The position numbers and the translations under genes are program-made. The notes under the pieces are model-generated. The model had not been told where the DNA came from and made no database searches. It worked only from the letters and a program-made list of their open reading frames with translations. 64,000 bases of DNA from an uncultured bacterium (GTDB lineage Bacteria; Bacteroidota; Ignavibacteria; UBA10030; BY39), in assembly GCA_937967455.1 (NCBI GenBank), contig CALCJK010000011.1:107924-171923 (forward strand), in the 5' to 3' direction. Positions 1 through 10,100 of the stretch are shown piece after piece; position 1 is the stretch's first letter; each line of letters begins with the position of its first letter.

Positions 1-1
1 C

Positions 2-1300
2 CAATTGTTTAAATCAGTTGATGATGGATTAACATGGATGAACATGAATGGTACACCAAATTCAGCGGAGAACAAAATTACACTAAATGGTGTAGGTAGT
101 TTTTCAAGATGGACTGCTGCAGATGAAAATAACATAATAGGTGAAGTTCCGTTTACATTTAGTGTTAATTCTGGTTGGAATATGGTTTCTGTTCCGATAA
201 AAGTTGAAGATTATCGTAAGATTGTTTTATTCCCGAACTCAATATCTAATGCATTTGCTTTTGACAATGGCTATATCCAAAAAGATATATTAGAAAATGG
301 AAAGGGTTACTGGTTAAAATTCCCAACCGGTGGTGATGCTGCAATATTTGGCACTATGATATTCTATGACAGCGTTGATGTAAATGCAGGGTGGAATATG
401 ATAGGTTCGATTTCTGTCCCAATCAGTAAAAATGATGTTGTACCTAGTATCGGTGTTAATATTATTTCACATTTTTATGGTTATCAGGCTGGTTACATTC
501 CTGTGGATAGTTTGAATCCGGGCAAAGCTTACTGGGTAAAAGTTAATGCACCAGGGAGATTGTATTTCACTACATCTGGATTTTCAAAATCAATTGGAGC
601 TACTCGAGATTTTGAAGAACTTAACTCAATAACATTTACTGATGCTGCTGGAAATTCTCAGACGTTATATTTTGGGAATAATGCGTTAAGTAAATTACCG
701 AGCGAGTTTTTTGAACTACCTCCTTCAACTCCTGATGGAATATTTGATGTAAGATTTACTTCCCAAAGAATTGCGGAGTTACATCCAGAAGCAATTACAA
801 ATATGCATATCTATCCAATCACTCTTGCATCAGCTGTTAATCCTATTACTGTTACTTGGCAGATTAAGAACAAAGGAGAATACGGATATTCGTTATTTGA
901 TGGAAGCAAGGATGTCCCGTTAAAAAATTCTGGTAGCGTTAAAATTAATGTTATTAATGATGGTAAATTAATTTTAAAATTACATCCTGCAAACATTATT
1001 CCAAAGGAGTACTTACTTGGGAAAAATTATCCTAATCCATTCAATCCATCAACTTCATTCAATGTAGAGATTCCAGTTGAATCTAATATTTCTGTAAAAG
1101 TTTATAACCTTCTCGGACAGCAAGTTGCGGATTTAGCATCTGGAATTTATGAAGCTGGTACCTATACTTTTACCTGGAATGGGTTATCAGATACAAAAGA
1201 GCAATTAAGTAGTGGTATATACTTTTATAAGATGGAAGCAAAATCACTAAAAGATAGCAGAAGTTTCACATCTGTTCAAAAAATGATTTTAATGAAATAA
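2..1300 (+). CDS. Secreted T9SS-type protein, 5' truncated by window edge
   Basis: The reading frame is open to the first base, so the N-terminus and signal peptide lie outside the window; 432 residues are visible. Near residues 58-190 there is a double domain: two half-repeats, each beginning with GWNM and ending near GYWLKF or AYWVKV. A mixed beta-rich region follows, then a C-terminal sorting domain with YPNPFNPST at about residues 343-351, the usual signal for type IX secretion in this phylum. The catalytic part, if there is one, must be upstream. The pectate lyase gene starts 26 bases downstream on the same strand, so this protein is probably the preceding member of the pectin locus. Its function cannot be stated from what is visible. 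Confidence 0.85.
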   Translation, partial: QLFKSVDDGLTWMNMNGTPNSAENKITLNGVGSFSRWTAADENNIIGEVPFTFSVNSGWNMVSVPIKVEDYRKIVLFPNSISNAFAFDNGYIQKDILENGKGYWLKFPTGGDAAIFGTMIFYDSVDVNAGWNMIGSISVPISKNDVVPSIGVNIISHFYGYQAGYIPVDSLNPGKAYWVKVNAPGRLYFTTSGFSKSIGATRDFEELNSITFTDAAGNSQTLYFGNNALSKLPSEFFELPPSTPDGIFDVRFTSQRIAELHPEAITNMHIYPITLASAVNPITVTWQIKNKGEYGYSLFDGSKDVPLKNSGSVKINVINDGKLILKLHPANIIPKEYLLGKNYPNPFNPSTSFNVEIPVESNISVKVYNLLGQQVADLASGIYEAGTYTFTWNGLSDTKEQLSSGIYFYKMEAKSLKDSRSFTSVQKMILMK

Positions 1301-1326
1301 GTTTTAAGAAAGGTCGGGACACTGAA

Positions 1327-4300
1327 ATGTTTAAGAAAAATCTAATTTTTATAATAATAATTCTAACAATATTTAATTTTGCATTTAGTCAGACGCAATT
1401 AACAGAAAATTGGGATTCTGGAAACACAATTCCTACTAGTAGTACACAAGCACCGAGTGTCCCGACTGATTATAATACAAGTTCTGGGGTATGGACTTTA
1501 ATGCGTTCATACAGACACGGTACAACTAATTATTCACCTCCTTATGCTTTGCGGTTGTTGAAAGGTACAGATACAGCATATGCGATTACCCCAGTGCTCA
1601 ATACTGTTGGGACTATCTCATTTTATGGATATGCGACAAGTGCAAAACCAATATTTATTTTCAAATCAACGAATGGTGGCACAAACTGGATCTTTGTTGA
1701 TTCTGTACTTACTGGGAGTGGAGCTTTCGCTTATTGCTCAGTTACATTAAATGATCCTGCTAACAATATTAAACTAAAAATTCAGAACGGTACAGGAAAT
1801 GTAAACGATATAAATGTCGATAATGTTGTTATAACTTCTTACACTACAGGAGCTCAAATTGATGTATCAACAAATTCACTTACAAGTTTTGGTAACCTCG
1901 TTTATGGAAATACATCAGCTTCACAATCATATTCACTGTCGGGTACTGGTTTAACAAATGATTTAATTGTAACTGCACCTTCAAACTTCCAAATAAGTTT
2001 AGACAATACTAATTTTTCAAGTACTATTAATCTTATTCCGGTAGATGGGAATGTTGCGAGTACAACAATTTACATTAACTTTTCGCCCAACTCACCTGTT
2101 GGAACCATTACGAATGATATTCAACATACAAGTACTGGTGCAGCAACAAAATATGTTAGTGTTACTGGTACTGCTCTTGATATTGAACCAACAATTCAAT
2201 CAAATATCACATTCGGGACTGTTACAGATACTTCGATTTTTGTAAATTTTTCAGGTGGTAATGGTAATAGAAGAATTCTTGTTGTGAGATCTGGAAATCC
2301 AGTCACTTTTTCTCCAATGGATGGTAATGCTATTTTTGGTGTGAATTCCAATTTTAACCTGGCAACAGATCAGGGCTCTGGAAATAAAGTAGTTTATGAT
2401 GGTACAGGAAATAATGTCAATGTTATAGGCTTAACACAAAATACAATATATCATTTTGCTGTTTATGAGTATAATGCTGGCACTAACAATTCACAAAATT
2501 ATTTAATAGTTTCACCTGGAACAGGTTCTCAAACAACTCAAGCAGTTCCAACACTCACAGTAACTCCTTTATCACTATCATTTGGAAATGTTCTGATTGG
2601 TACAACTTCTATTGAGAAAACATATCAAATATCAGGAACAACATTAAACCCAACTACAGGTTCAATCAGTGTAACTGCACCAACTGGTTTTGAAGTTTCA
2701 TTGTCGAGTGGTTCTGGATTTTCTTCTAATCTTAATATCCCATACATAGATGGAACACTTAACAATACAACAGTTTATGTTAGATTCAAACCAACAGTTG
2801 TTCAAGTTTATTCTGGAGAAATAATTAATAGTGGAGGTAGTGCCAGTGCAAAAAATGTTGAAGTGGTAGGAAATGGCGTTGGACCATCAGTAGACAATGA
2901 ATTTCAGGCTGAGGATGCTCTTTTGGTTAGTTCTTATATTATGTCCGACTATTCAGGGTATACCGGAACTGGTTATGTAGATCTTGGGGATAAAACAGGT
3001 GCATCAATAGAGATCGTGTTTAATCGAGAATCGGCAGCGACTGATACTGTTTCAGTGCGATATGCAAACGGTGCAAGTACCAGAAGTTTGACCATCTATT
3101 TAAATGATATTAACATGGGAACTTTATCATTTACTACAACAGGTAGTTGGACTACCTGGAATGTGGTGAAAAAAGTTTTAAGTTTAAATTCCGGAATTAA
3201 TCGTTTAAAATTTGAATTAACAACAAATGCAGTAGGTCCAAATATAGACAAAATAAATATCAGTGGTCAGTTAGCGACACCAATGTATAAGCTAACACTG
3301 CTTACAAGTGGTAATGGAAGTGTTTCTGCTAATCCTTCAGCTACTTATTATGAAGCTGGTACAATGGTGACTTTAACTGCTATACCAAATTCTGGTTATA
3401 ATTTTTATCGCTGGGGAGGTACAAATGAAAGTTTTCAAAATCCCATAAACATTATAATGGACTCACATAAAACTCAAATTGGTATAATTTCACCACAGGA
3501 TGGATTTGTGACCCCATTCCCGTATGAATCATCTCCTCGAGGATTTGCATCAGTTCCTGCACTCGGTTATTCACAAGGTACTACCGGTGGCAAAGGACCA
3601 CATAAAGTTTATGTGACAAGCTCAACTCAATTTGCTGAATTAATGCTTAGAAGAGTTGATGTCGGTAAAGTTCTTAATCTTCCTCCTCTTACTGTTTATA
3701 TTGTTGGAACATTAGTGCCTGGATCAGGAGTAGCTGATAAAATCGATATAAAAGATGCTTACGATATCTCAATAATTGGAGTTGGTTCGGATGCAGGACT
3801 TAACGGATTGGGATTAAATGTAGTTCGCTCGAAAAATATTATTATTAGAAATCTTAAAATTACTAACGCTCCTATAGATGGCATAACAATTGAAGCTGAT
3901 GACTCAGAAGGAACTGGCAATCATATTTGGGTTGACCATTGTTCAATTTCAAATTGTTACGATGGTGCACTTGATGTTACACATGCAGCAGCTTATGTCA
4001 CACTATCATGGAATCACTTTTATAAACACGATAAAACAAGTTTAGTTGGCGGTTCAGATAACCAGCCTTCAGATGTAGCATTCAAAGTTACATATCACCA
4101 TAATTATTTTGATAGTACTGGTCAAAGACATCCACGTGTCAGGTTTGGTAAAGTGCATGTTTTAAATAACTATTATAGAAAAAATGTTTTATATGGTGTT
4201 TCATCAAATTGTGAAGCCGATGTACTTGTTGAAGGAAATTATTTTTATAATGTTCCAATTCCATACGAAAGTTTAAGAGTCGGAACTAACTATCCCGGAG

Positions 4301-5607
4301 ATTTAGTTGCAAGAAATAATATATTAGCCGGAACAACAGGTCCTGGGTCAACTCGCGGAACCGCTTTTGAAGCATCTACTTTCTATAACTATACAATCGA
4401 TCCACCAGAAAATATACCGCAAATAGTTTCAACTTACGCAGGTAGTGGCAAATATGACTTTAGCTACGAATTTACATCATCTACAAAGTATATTTTAAAT
4501 GTTACAGCTTTAAATGGTTATGTGATTAAAAATCCAGACCAAACTGAATACGACAGTGGTGCAGTTGTCCAATTAACTGCAATTCCAAATACTGGCTATC
4601 ACTTCGTAGACTGGAGTGGTGATTTAACAGGTATCACTAATCCAACTGTCATTGAAATGAACAGTAATAAAAATGTTACTGCAAATTTTGCTATTAATCA
4701 ATATCTTATAATTGCATCGGCAGGGCCAAATGGTTCAATTTCTCCGTCAGGTAATATATATGTCAATTATGGAGATAGTGTCACTTTCACCTTCACACCA
4801 TCAATAGGTTATCATATCGACAGTGTTTTTGTTGATAATGTTTATGTCGGCAATCCATCATATTACAAATTCGAAAATGTAACCGGTAATCATGCAATTT
4901 TTGTTAAATTCGCTATCAACAAATATACAATAATTGCTACAGCTGGTAGCAATGGTAGCATTGTTCCTGAAGGGACTATAATTGTGAATTATGGTTCGGA
5001 CCAGATGTTTACTTTTTTACCAGATCAAAATTATCAGGTGGATAGTGTTTTCGTGGATGGAGCCTATATTGGATCACCTGTTAGTTATACATTCCAAAAT
5101 GTGACGAGTGATCACACAATTTTCGTGAAATTCAAAGCTTCAGAATCTGGAGTTAGCTTTAATGTCGAGCGTGGCTGGAATATGATTTCTCTACCCGTCA
5201 TCGTTTCGAATAATCGAAAAGAAATCCTCTTCCCAGGTTCAATTTCAAGTGCTTATCTTTTCGATAATGGTTACCAAAGTAGTGACACATTGAATAATGG
5301 AGTTGGTTACTGGCTAAAATTTCCTTCCAATGCTGCTATAGATATAGCAGGTCAGTATATTACTTCTGCACAAATACCAGTTAAAGCTGGATGGAATTTA
5401 ATTGGCACTATATCAGTTCCAGTTTCTGTATCCAGTATTCAAATTACAAATCCATCAAGTTTTATTTCTAATTTTTATGGTTATGAGAATGGATATTTTG
5501 TTGCTGATACATTATATCCAGGGAAAGCATACTGGATTAAGGTGAGTGAAGATGGTTTGATTCTGATGGGTGAAAACTTGAAATCTAAAACAATGCAAAT
5601 AAAGTAG
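1327..5607 (+). CDS. Secreted multidomain pectate lyase, PL1 family
   Basis: Extracellular endo-cleavage of polygalacturonate by beta-elimination, with calcium as the usual cofactor of the family. The 1426-residue protein has a signal peptide (about 1-22), beta-sandwich repeats, a CBM6/35-like carbohydrate-binding module (about 527-646), one InlB-type repeat (about 654-721), a PL1 beta-helix (about 739-1025), three more InlB-type repeats (about 1054-1272) and a C-terminal GWN double domain (about 1278-1426). The PL1 signatures are clear: the vWiDH-type motif IWVDHCS near residue 866, and RHPRVRFG near 934, which carries the catalytic arginine. It ends without a YPNPFNP tail, and the next gene begins 11 bases later, so no tail has been lost by a nearby frameshift. 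The likely role is first attack on pectin outside the cell. Confidence 0.93.
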   Translation: MFKKNLIFIIIILTIFNFAFSQTQLTENWDSGNTIPTSSTQAPSVPTDYNTSSGVWTLMRSYRHGTTNYSPPYALRLLKGTDTAYAITPVLNTVGTISFYGYATSAKPIFIFKSTNGGTNWIFVDSVLTGSGAFAYCSVTLNDPANNIKLKIQNGTGNVNDINVDNVVITSYTTGAQIDVSTNSLTSFGNLVYGNTSASQSYSLSGTGLTNDLIVTAPSNFQISLDNTNFSSTINLIPVDGNVASTTIYINFSPNSPVGTITNDIQHTSTGAATKYVSVTGTALDIEPTIQSNITFGTVTDTSIFVNFSGGNGNRRILVVRSGNPVTFSPMDGNAIFGVNSNFNLATDQGSGNKVVYDGTGNNVNVIGLTQNTIYHFAVYEYNAGTNNSQNYLIVSPGTGSQTTQAVPTLTVTPLSLSFGNVLIGTTSIEKTYQISGTTLNPTTGSISVTAPTGFEVSLSSGSGFSSNLNIPYIDGTLNNTTVYVRFKPTVVQVYSGEIINSGGSASAKNVEVVGNGVGPSVDNEFQAEDALLVSSYIMSDYSGYTGTGYVDLGDKTGASIEIVFNRESAATDTVSVRYANGASTRSLTIYLNDINMGTLSFTTTGSWTTWNVVKKVLSLNSGINRLKFELTTNAVGPNIDKINISGQLATPMYKLTLLTSGNGSVSANPSATYYEAGTMVTLTAIPNSGYNFYRWGGTNESFQNPINIIMDSHKTQIGIISPQDGFVTPFPYESSPRGFASVPALGYSQGTTGGKGPHKVYVTSSTQFAELMLRRVDVGKVLNLPPLTVYIVGTLVPGSGVADKIDIKDAYDISIIGVGSDAGLNGLGLNVVRSKNIIIRNLKITNAPIDGITIEADDSEGTGNHIWVDHCSISNCYDGALDVTHAAAYVTLSWNHFYKHDKTSLVGGSDNQPSDVAFKVTYHHNYFDSTGQRHPRVRFGKVHVLNNYYRKNVLYGVSSNCEADVLVEGNYFYNVPIPYESLRVGTNYPGDLVARNNILAGTTGPGSTRGTAFEASTFYNYTIDPPENIPQIVSTYAGSGKYDFSYEFTSSTKYILNVTALNGYVIKNPDQTEYDSGAVVQLTAIPNTGYHFVDWSGDLTGITNPTVIEMNSNKNVTANFAINQYLIIASAGPNGSISPSGNIYVNYGDSVTFTFTPSIGYHIDSVFVDNVYVGNPSYYKFENVTGNHAIFVKFAINKYTIIATAGSNGSIVPEGTIIVNYGSDQMFTFLPDQNYQVDSVFVDGAYIGSPVSYTFQNVTSDHTIFVKFKASESGVSFNVERGWNMISLPVIVSNNRKEILFPGSISSAYLFDNGYQSSDTLNNGVGYWLKFPSNAAIDIAGQYITSAQIPVKAGWNLIGTISVPVSVSSIQITNPSSFISNFYGYENGYFVADTLYPGKAYWIKVSEDGLILMGENLKSKTMQIK

Positions 5608-5618
5608 GATTAATCTCA

Positions 5619-7148
5619 ATGGCGAAATATAAGTTATTAATTTTGTTAATTTTAATGGTTCGGTCGTTTATATTTTCTCAAATATATGTTTCCGTGGATG
5701 GTGCAGATACTAATTCAGGAACATTTGAATTTCCATTCAAGACAATTACCAAAGCTGTCTCAGTAGCTAACCCTGGTGATACAATTTATATTAGAGGTGG
5801 TGTACATCAGTACAATACCACAATTACAATATCAAAAATTGGAACAAGCTTTAATAAATATTATATGTTTGCTTATCCTGGTGAAAGGCCAATAATTGAC
5901 TTTTCATCAATGGTTACATCTGATGCTAATCGTGGTATAAGTTTAAGAGGTAATTACTGGCACATATATGGACTTGACATCAAAGGTGCAGGCGATAACG
6001 GAATGCACATAAGAGGTAATTATAATATAGTAGAAAATTGTGCATTTTATGAAAACAGAGATACAGGCTTGCAACTAAGTAACGGTGCATCAAATAATCA
6101 AATTATTAATTGCGATTCTTATCATAATATTGATCCAGGTGAAGGTAATGCTGATGGCTTTGCCCCCAAAATGGATATTGGAACAGGAAATTATTTTTAT
6201 GGGTGTAGAGCATGGCAAAATTCCGACGATGGTTATGATGGTTATCTTAGGGGAGCAAACAATGTTACAACTACTTACGAAAATTGCTGGGCTTTTAAGA
6301 ATGGTTATCGAGCCGATGGCTCAATAAGTTTAGGTAATGGTAATGGTTTCAAGATGGGCGGAAGTGATGATAAAACACTAATGCATAATGTGATAATGAA
6401 AAATTGCTTGGCATTTGATAACCGTGTTAAAGGTTTCGATCAGAACAATAATAAAGGTTCGATGATACTTTACAATTGTACAGCTTATCGTAATGGACAG
6501 AATTATGGTATGGGGGGAATAGTGTACACTGATAGTGGAAAGGTTATGACACTGATTAATTGTGCTGTGTTAGGTGGTGTTGGTTCAATCTGGAGTGGGG
6601 CAATTCAGCAAACAAATAGCTGGATGCCACCATTCTCTGTAACTTCAGCTGATTTTGTAAGCATAGATACAGCTGGTGTTCGAGGACCGAGAAATCCAGA
6701 TGGAAGTTTACCTGAACTTCCATTTATGCGTCTAGCGTATGGAAGTCAGTTGATAGATGCTGGAACTGATGTAGGACTTCCATATTTTGGAACTGCACCC
6801 GATATCGGTGCTTACGAATCGAATTATACTAATAGCATTGTAAATGATTATAATGAACCAATTAATTTTAAATTATACCAAAATTATCCTAATCCTTTCA
6901 ATCCAAAAACGACTATTGAGTTTTCATTACCAGAAAATGCAATAGTAAGCTTGAGTGTTTATAATATCCTTGGTCAGGAAGTTGTGAAACTTACAGATAG
7001 AGAATTATTCACGGCTGGTAGAAATGAAATAGTTTTTGATGCTTCAAATTTAATATCTGGTGTGTATTTCTATCGCATCATCGTAGAGAGTGCAGAAAAA
7101 TCAACAAAAAAATTTGAACAGGTCAAAAAAATGTTACTGATAAAATAA
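5619..7148 (+). CDS. Secreted pectate lyase/exopolygalacturonate lyase, PL9 family
   Basis: A right-handed beta-helix protein of 509 residues with a signal peptide (about 1-20). The start of the mature protein (IYVSVDGADTNSGT) and the later blocks with DTGLQLSNGASNN, NADGFAPK and KGFDQNNN match the PL9 (PelL/PelX-like) family as I know it; the NADGFAPK block contains family-conserved calcium-binding and catalytic-region residues. A type IX sorting tail follows, with YPNPFNP near residue 423 and the usual end of the form GVYFYRI...KKMLLIK. The enzyme should cleave polygalacturonate by beta-elimination outside the cell, complementing the PL1 lyase encoded just upstream. The spacing to both neighbours is 11-13 bases, so one operon is likely. 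The endo or exo mode cannot be decided from the sequence. Confidence 0.88.
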   Translation: MAKYKLLILLILMVRSFIFSQIYVSVDGADTNSGTFEFPFKTITKAVSVANPGDTIYIRGGVHQYNTTITISKIGTSFNKYYMFAYPGERPIIDFSSMVTSDANRGISLRGNYWHIYGLDIKGAGDNGMHIRGNYNIVENCAFYENRDTGLQLSNGASNNQIINCDSYHNIDPGEGNADGFAPKMDIGTGNYFYGCRAWQNSDDGYDGYLRGANNVTTTYENCWAFKNGYRADGSISLGNGNGFKMGGSDDKTLMHNVIMKNCLAFDNRVKGFDQNNNKGSMILYNCTAYRNGQNYGMGGIVYTDSGKVMTLINCAVLGGVGSIWSGAIQQTNSWMPPFSVTSADFVSIDTAGVRGPRNPDGSLPELPFMRLAYGSQLIDAGTDVGLPYFGTAPDIGAYESNYTNSIVNDYNEPINFKLYQNYPNPFNPKTTIEFSLPENAIVSLSVYNILGQEVVKLTDRELFTAGRNEIVFDASNLISGVYFYRIIVESAEKSTKKFEQVKKMLLIK

Positions 7149-7161
7149 GCATATAAATTTT

Positions 7162-8844
7162 ATGATTGAATATCTTAAAAAAATATTAATCCTGCTTTTC
7201 TTTTGTAGGTTAGTATTTACTCAAGAAAGCTTGATAAAATCTGAAATTGCTGAATATTTAAAAAATTTACCGATTGAATCACCACGTATAACATTACCAG
7301 TATTTCCGCCTAATATAGTTAACATTAAGGATTTTGGTGCAATTGGTGATGGAAAATTTTTAAACACTATAGCAATTAAATCTGCAATTGAACACTGTGT
7401 AAGGTTAGGTGGTGGAACTGTGTTAATCCCTGCTGGAGTTTGGTTAACAGGTCCAATTAAACTTGAAAGCAATATTAATCTAAAGCTCGAGCGCGGCGCT
7501 TTTATTCAGTTTAGTAAGAATATTGGTGATTATCCAATCATAGAAAGATTAGATGATAAATCCAAAAAATTTATCATGGCTTCACCAATTTATGCAGCAA
7601 ATGCTGAGAATATTGCAATAACAGGTGAGGGTATTATTGACGGTGCAGGTGAAGTATGGAGATATGTGAAAAAAGAGAAGCAAACTGAACAGCAATGGCG
7701 AGACCTTGTATATTCTGGAGGAGTTGTTTCAGCTGATGGAAAACAATGGTGGCCATCTAAAGAAGCAATGGAAGCTGAACAATATATTGATGAACTCGAA
7801 AAGAGCGGAAAAAAATTAACAAGAAAAGATGTTGAAAAAACTAAAGAATATTTTCGCCCAGATTTCGTTCGTTTATCAAGATCAGAAAGAATCCTAATAG
7901 ATGGAGTTACTTTTCTGAACTCACCACGCTTTCATTTACATTTTGTCCAATCTGAGAATATTGTCGTGCGTAATGTAAAAGTTTACTCACCCTGGTGGGG
8001 GCAAAATACCGATGGAATTGACCTAAGTGCTTGTCGTGATGTGCTTGTTTATAAATCAACAGTAGATGTTGGAGATGATGGGATTTGTATAAAACCTTCA
8101 AAAATATACGATGAACAAACTCCGGGTCCGGCCTGTGAACGAATTTTAATAACTGATAATGTAGTGTATCATGCTCATGGCGGTTTTGTTATCGGTAGCG
8201 AAGGAGTTGGTGGAGCTAAAAATATTTATGTTAAAGATAATACATTTATTGGTACTGATGTAGGGATACGGTTTAAGTGTGCGCGAGACCGCGGTGGACT
8301 TATAGAAAACATATTTATTGAAAAAATTACTATGAGAGACATTAAGGAACAGGCAATTTTATTTGATATGTTTTATAATTCTGGTAACCCCGAGACTGTC
8401 CTGAAAAATTCTAATTTACTCAACAAAAATGAACCAATTACTACATTAACTCCTGTATACCAGAATATATTCATAAAAAATATTACCTGTTTAGATGCAA
8501 ATCGTTCGATTTTAATTAATGGATTAAGTGAATTACCTATAAAAAATGTAGTAATCGAAAATTCCTATATATCATCTAAAATTGGGGCGTCAATTACAAA
8601 TGCTGATAGTGTAAGAATATTAAATTCAGAATTTAAATTTAAGACAGGCCCTGCTTTCACTATCTCACAATCTAAAAATCTTTTTTTTAATGGAATAACT
8701 TTTAATCCTGTAAATGAAAAATTTTTTCACATTAAGGGTGATAAAACGAAAAATATTATACTCGAAAATGTAAACTTTTCTAATCCAGATAAACAAATTC
8801 TTATTAGCGATAAAGCAAATAAAAATGCTATCATACATAAATAA
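7162..8844 (+). CDS. Polygalacturonase, GH28 family
   Basis: Hydrolysis of alpha-1,4-galacturonosyl bonds in pectin. The 560-residue protein has an N-terminal hydrophobic signal (about 1-20) and the classical GH28 pattern: NTDGID near residue 282, GDDG near 303-306 with the paired catalytic aspartates, a histidine in HGG near 339, and RFK near 370. The N-terminal half has a long charged insert (about 170-235) of the kind found in Bacteroidota exo-polygalacturonases, so an exo mode is plausible. There is no YPNPFNP tail, so it may stay periplasmic and act on oligogalacturonides produced by the lyases upstream. Its last 20 bases overlap the start of the pectin methylesterase gene, a sign of translational coupling. 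Confidence 0.92.
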   Translation: MIEYLKKILILLFFCRLVFTQESLIKSEIAEYLKNLPIESPRITLPVFPPNIVNIKDFGAIGDGKFLNTIAIKSAIEHCVRLGGGTVLIPAGVWLTGPIKLESNINLKLERGAFIQFSKNIGDYPIIERLDDKSKKFIMASPIYAANAENIAITGEGIIDGAGEVWRYVKKEKQTEQQWRDLVYSGGVVSADGKQWWPSKEAMEAEQYIDELEKSGKKLTRKDVEKTKEYFRPDFVRLSRSERILIDGVTFLNSPRFHLHFVQSENIVVRNVKVYSPWWGQNTDGIDLSACRDVLVYKSTVDVGDDGICIKPSKIYDEQTPGPACERILITDNVVYHAHGGFVIGSEGVGGAKNIYVKDNTFIGTDVGIRFKCARDRGGLIENIFIEKITMRDIKEQAILFDMFYNSGNPETVLKNSNLLNKNEPITTLTPVYQNIFIKNITCLDANRSILINGLSELPIKNVVIENSYISSKIGASITNADSVRILNSEFKFKTGPAFTISQSKNLFFNGITFNPVNEKFFHIKGDKTKNIILENVNFSNPDKQILISDKANKNAIIHK

Positions 8845-10093
8845 AATATTTCTGTTTTTATTTTTTAATTTATCTCTTGGATATTGTACTGAACGAGCAG
8901 ATATTATTGTTGCACAAGATGGAAGTGGTCATTTTACATCAATTCAAGCAGCACTCGATTCTGTTCCAGACTCTCCCGATAGATATTGGATTATTTTAAT
9001 TAAAAATGGTGGATATAGAGAGAAATTGTTTATAACAAAGAGTAAGGTTTGTCTTGTTGGGGAAGACCGTGAAAAAACTATAGTAATTTATCCGGAGTTA
9101 AGAAAAAATTGGCGTGCAAATAATCCTGACGATTGGGGTGCTGCAGTAATTAATATCGGAAATGAAGTTACAGACATTGTACTTGCAAATCTTACAATTT
9201 ATAATAACTATGGTTCATTGTACGAAGATCATGATCATCAATTTGCAATTCGTAGTGGTGGTAATTCCAATAGAATAATTATTGTAAACTGCAATGTTTG
9301 GGCAGATGGTGGAGATACGGTTAGTCTATGGAATAGCAATTCGGGTATGTATTATCACGCAAATTGTGATTTTAAAGGTTGGGTCGATTATGTTTGCCCA
9401 AGAGCTTGGTGTTACATAACTGATAGTAAATTTTATGGCTTCAATAAAACAGCAAGCATCTGGCACGATGGCAAAGCCGATAGCACAATGAAATTTGTAA
9501 TCCGAAATTCTGAATTTGATGGAGTTGATGGCTTCCCACTTGGTCGTTATCATCACGATGCGCATTTCTTTCTTGTTGATTGCAAATTCTCAAAAACGAT
9601 GAAAGATCAGCCAATATATCCTGCTTCTGATTCGTCTAAATATAAATGGGGACAGAGAAAATATTTCTGGAATTGTCATCGAGATGGTAATGATTATGCC
9701 TGGTATGCAAATAATTTAAATTCGGCCTATGAAGGAGCCGTTGAGGAAAAACAAATTACAGCATTATGGACATTTAAAGGTAAATGGGATCCAGAACGCA
9801 CAATGCCAGCAGTTCTGCCATTTACAAGTATTCCTCATCCCAGAAATGGTGCTTATAGTGTATCTTCGGAAAATGTTGATACATTAAGATGGATTGGTGG
9901 TAGGAATGCTGTTTCATATAATATATATTTTTCTAATGATAACCCTCCAAAGTTTACAAAAAATCTAAAAGAGAATTTTTACATTCTCAATGATTTAAAA
10001 CCAGCTCATTCATATTATTGGCGTGTAGATGTAGTAACAGAAAACGATACAATTATCGGAGATTTATGGACTTTCACAACAAAATCAAACTAA
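8825..10093 (+). CDS. Divergent pectin methylesterase, CE8 family, with C-terminal Fn3-like domain
   Basis: Removes methyl esters from homogalacturonan so that lyases and polygalacturonase can act. The 422-residue protein has a signal peptide (about 1-20), a start typical of CE8 (VAQDGSGHFTSIQAALD) and a beta-helix. Two catalytic aspartates can be placed, one in GGDT near residue 164 and one in VDYV near 188, and the active-site arginine in LGR near 241. The glutamine normally preceding the first aspartate (QDT) is glycine here, and the usual DFIFG block reads DYVCP, so the oxyanion pocket differs from the textbook enzyme. Residues from about 335 look like a fibronectin type III module (HSYYWRVD). 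It overlaps the upstream polygalacturonase gene by 20 bases. Confidence 0.82.
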   Translation: MLSYINKIFLFLFFNLSLGYCTERADIIVAQDGSGHFTSIQAALDSVPDSPDRYWIILIKNGGYREKLFITKSKVCLVGEDREKTIVIYPELRKNWRANNPDDWGAAVINIGNEVTDIVLANLTIYNNYGSLYEDHDHQFAIRSGGNSNRIIIVNCNVWADGGDTVSLWNSNSGMYYHANCDFKGWVDYVCPRAWCYITDSKFYGFNKTASIWHDGKADSTMKFVIRNSEFDGVDGFPLGRYHHDAHFFLVDCKFSKTMKDQPIYPASDSSKYKWGQRKYFWNCHRDGNDYAWYANNLNSAYEGAVEEKQITALWTFKGKWDPERTMPAVLPFTSIPHPRNGAYSVSSENVDTLRWIGGRNAVSYNIYFSNDNPPKFTKNLKENFYILNDLKPAHSYYWRVDVVTENDTIIGDLWTFTTKSN

Positions 10094-10100
10094 TAATTAT

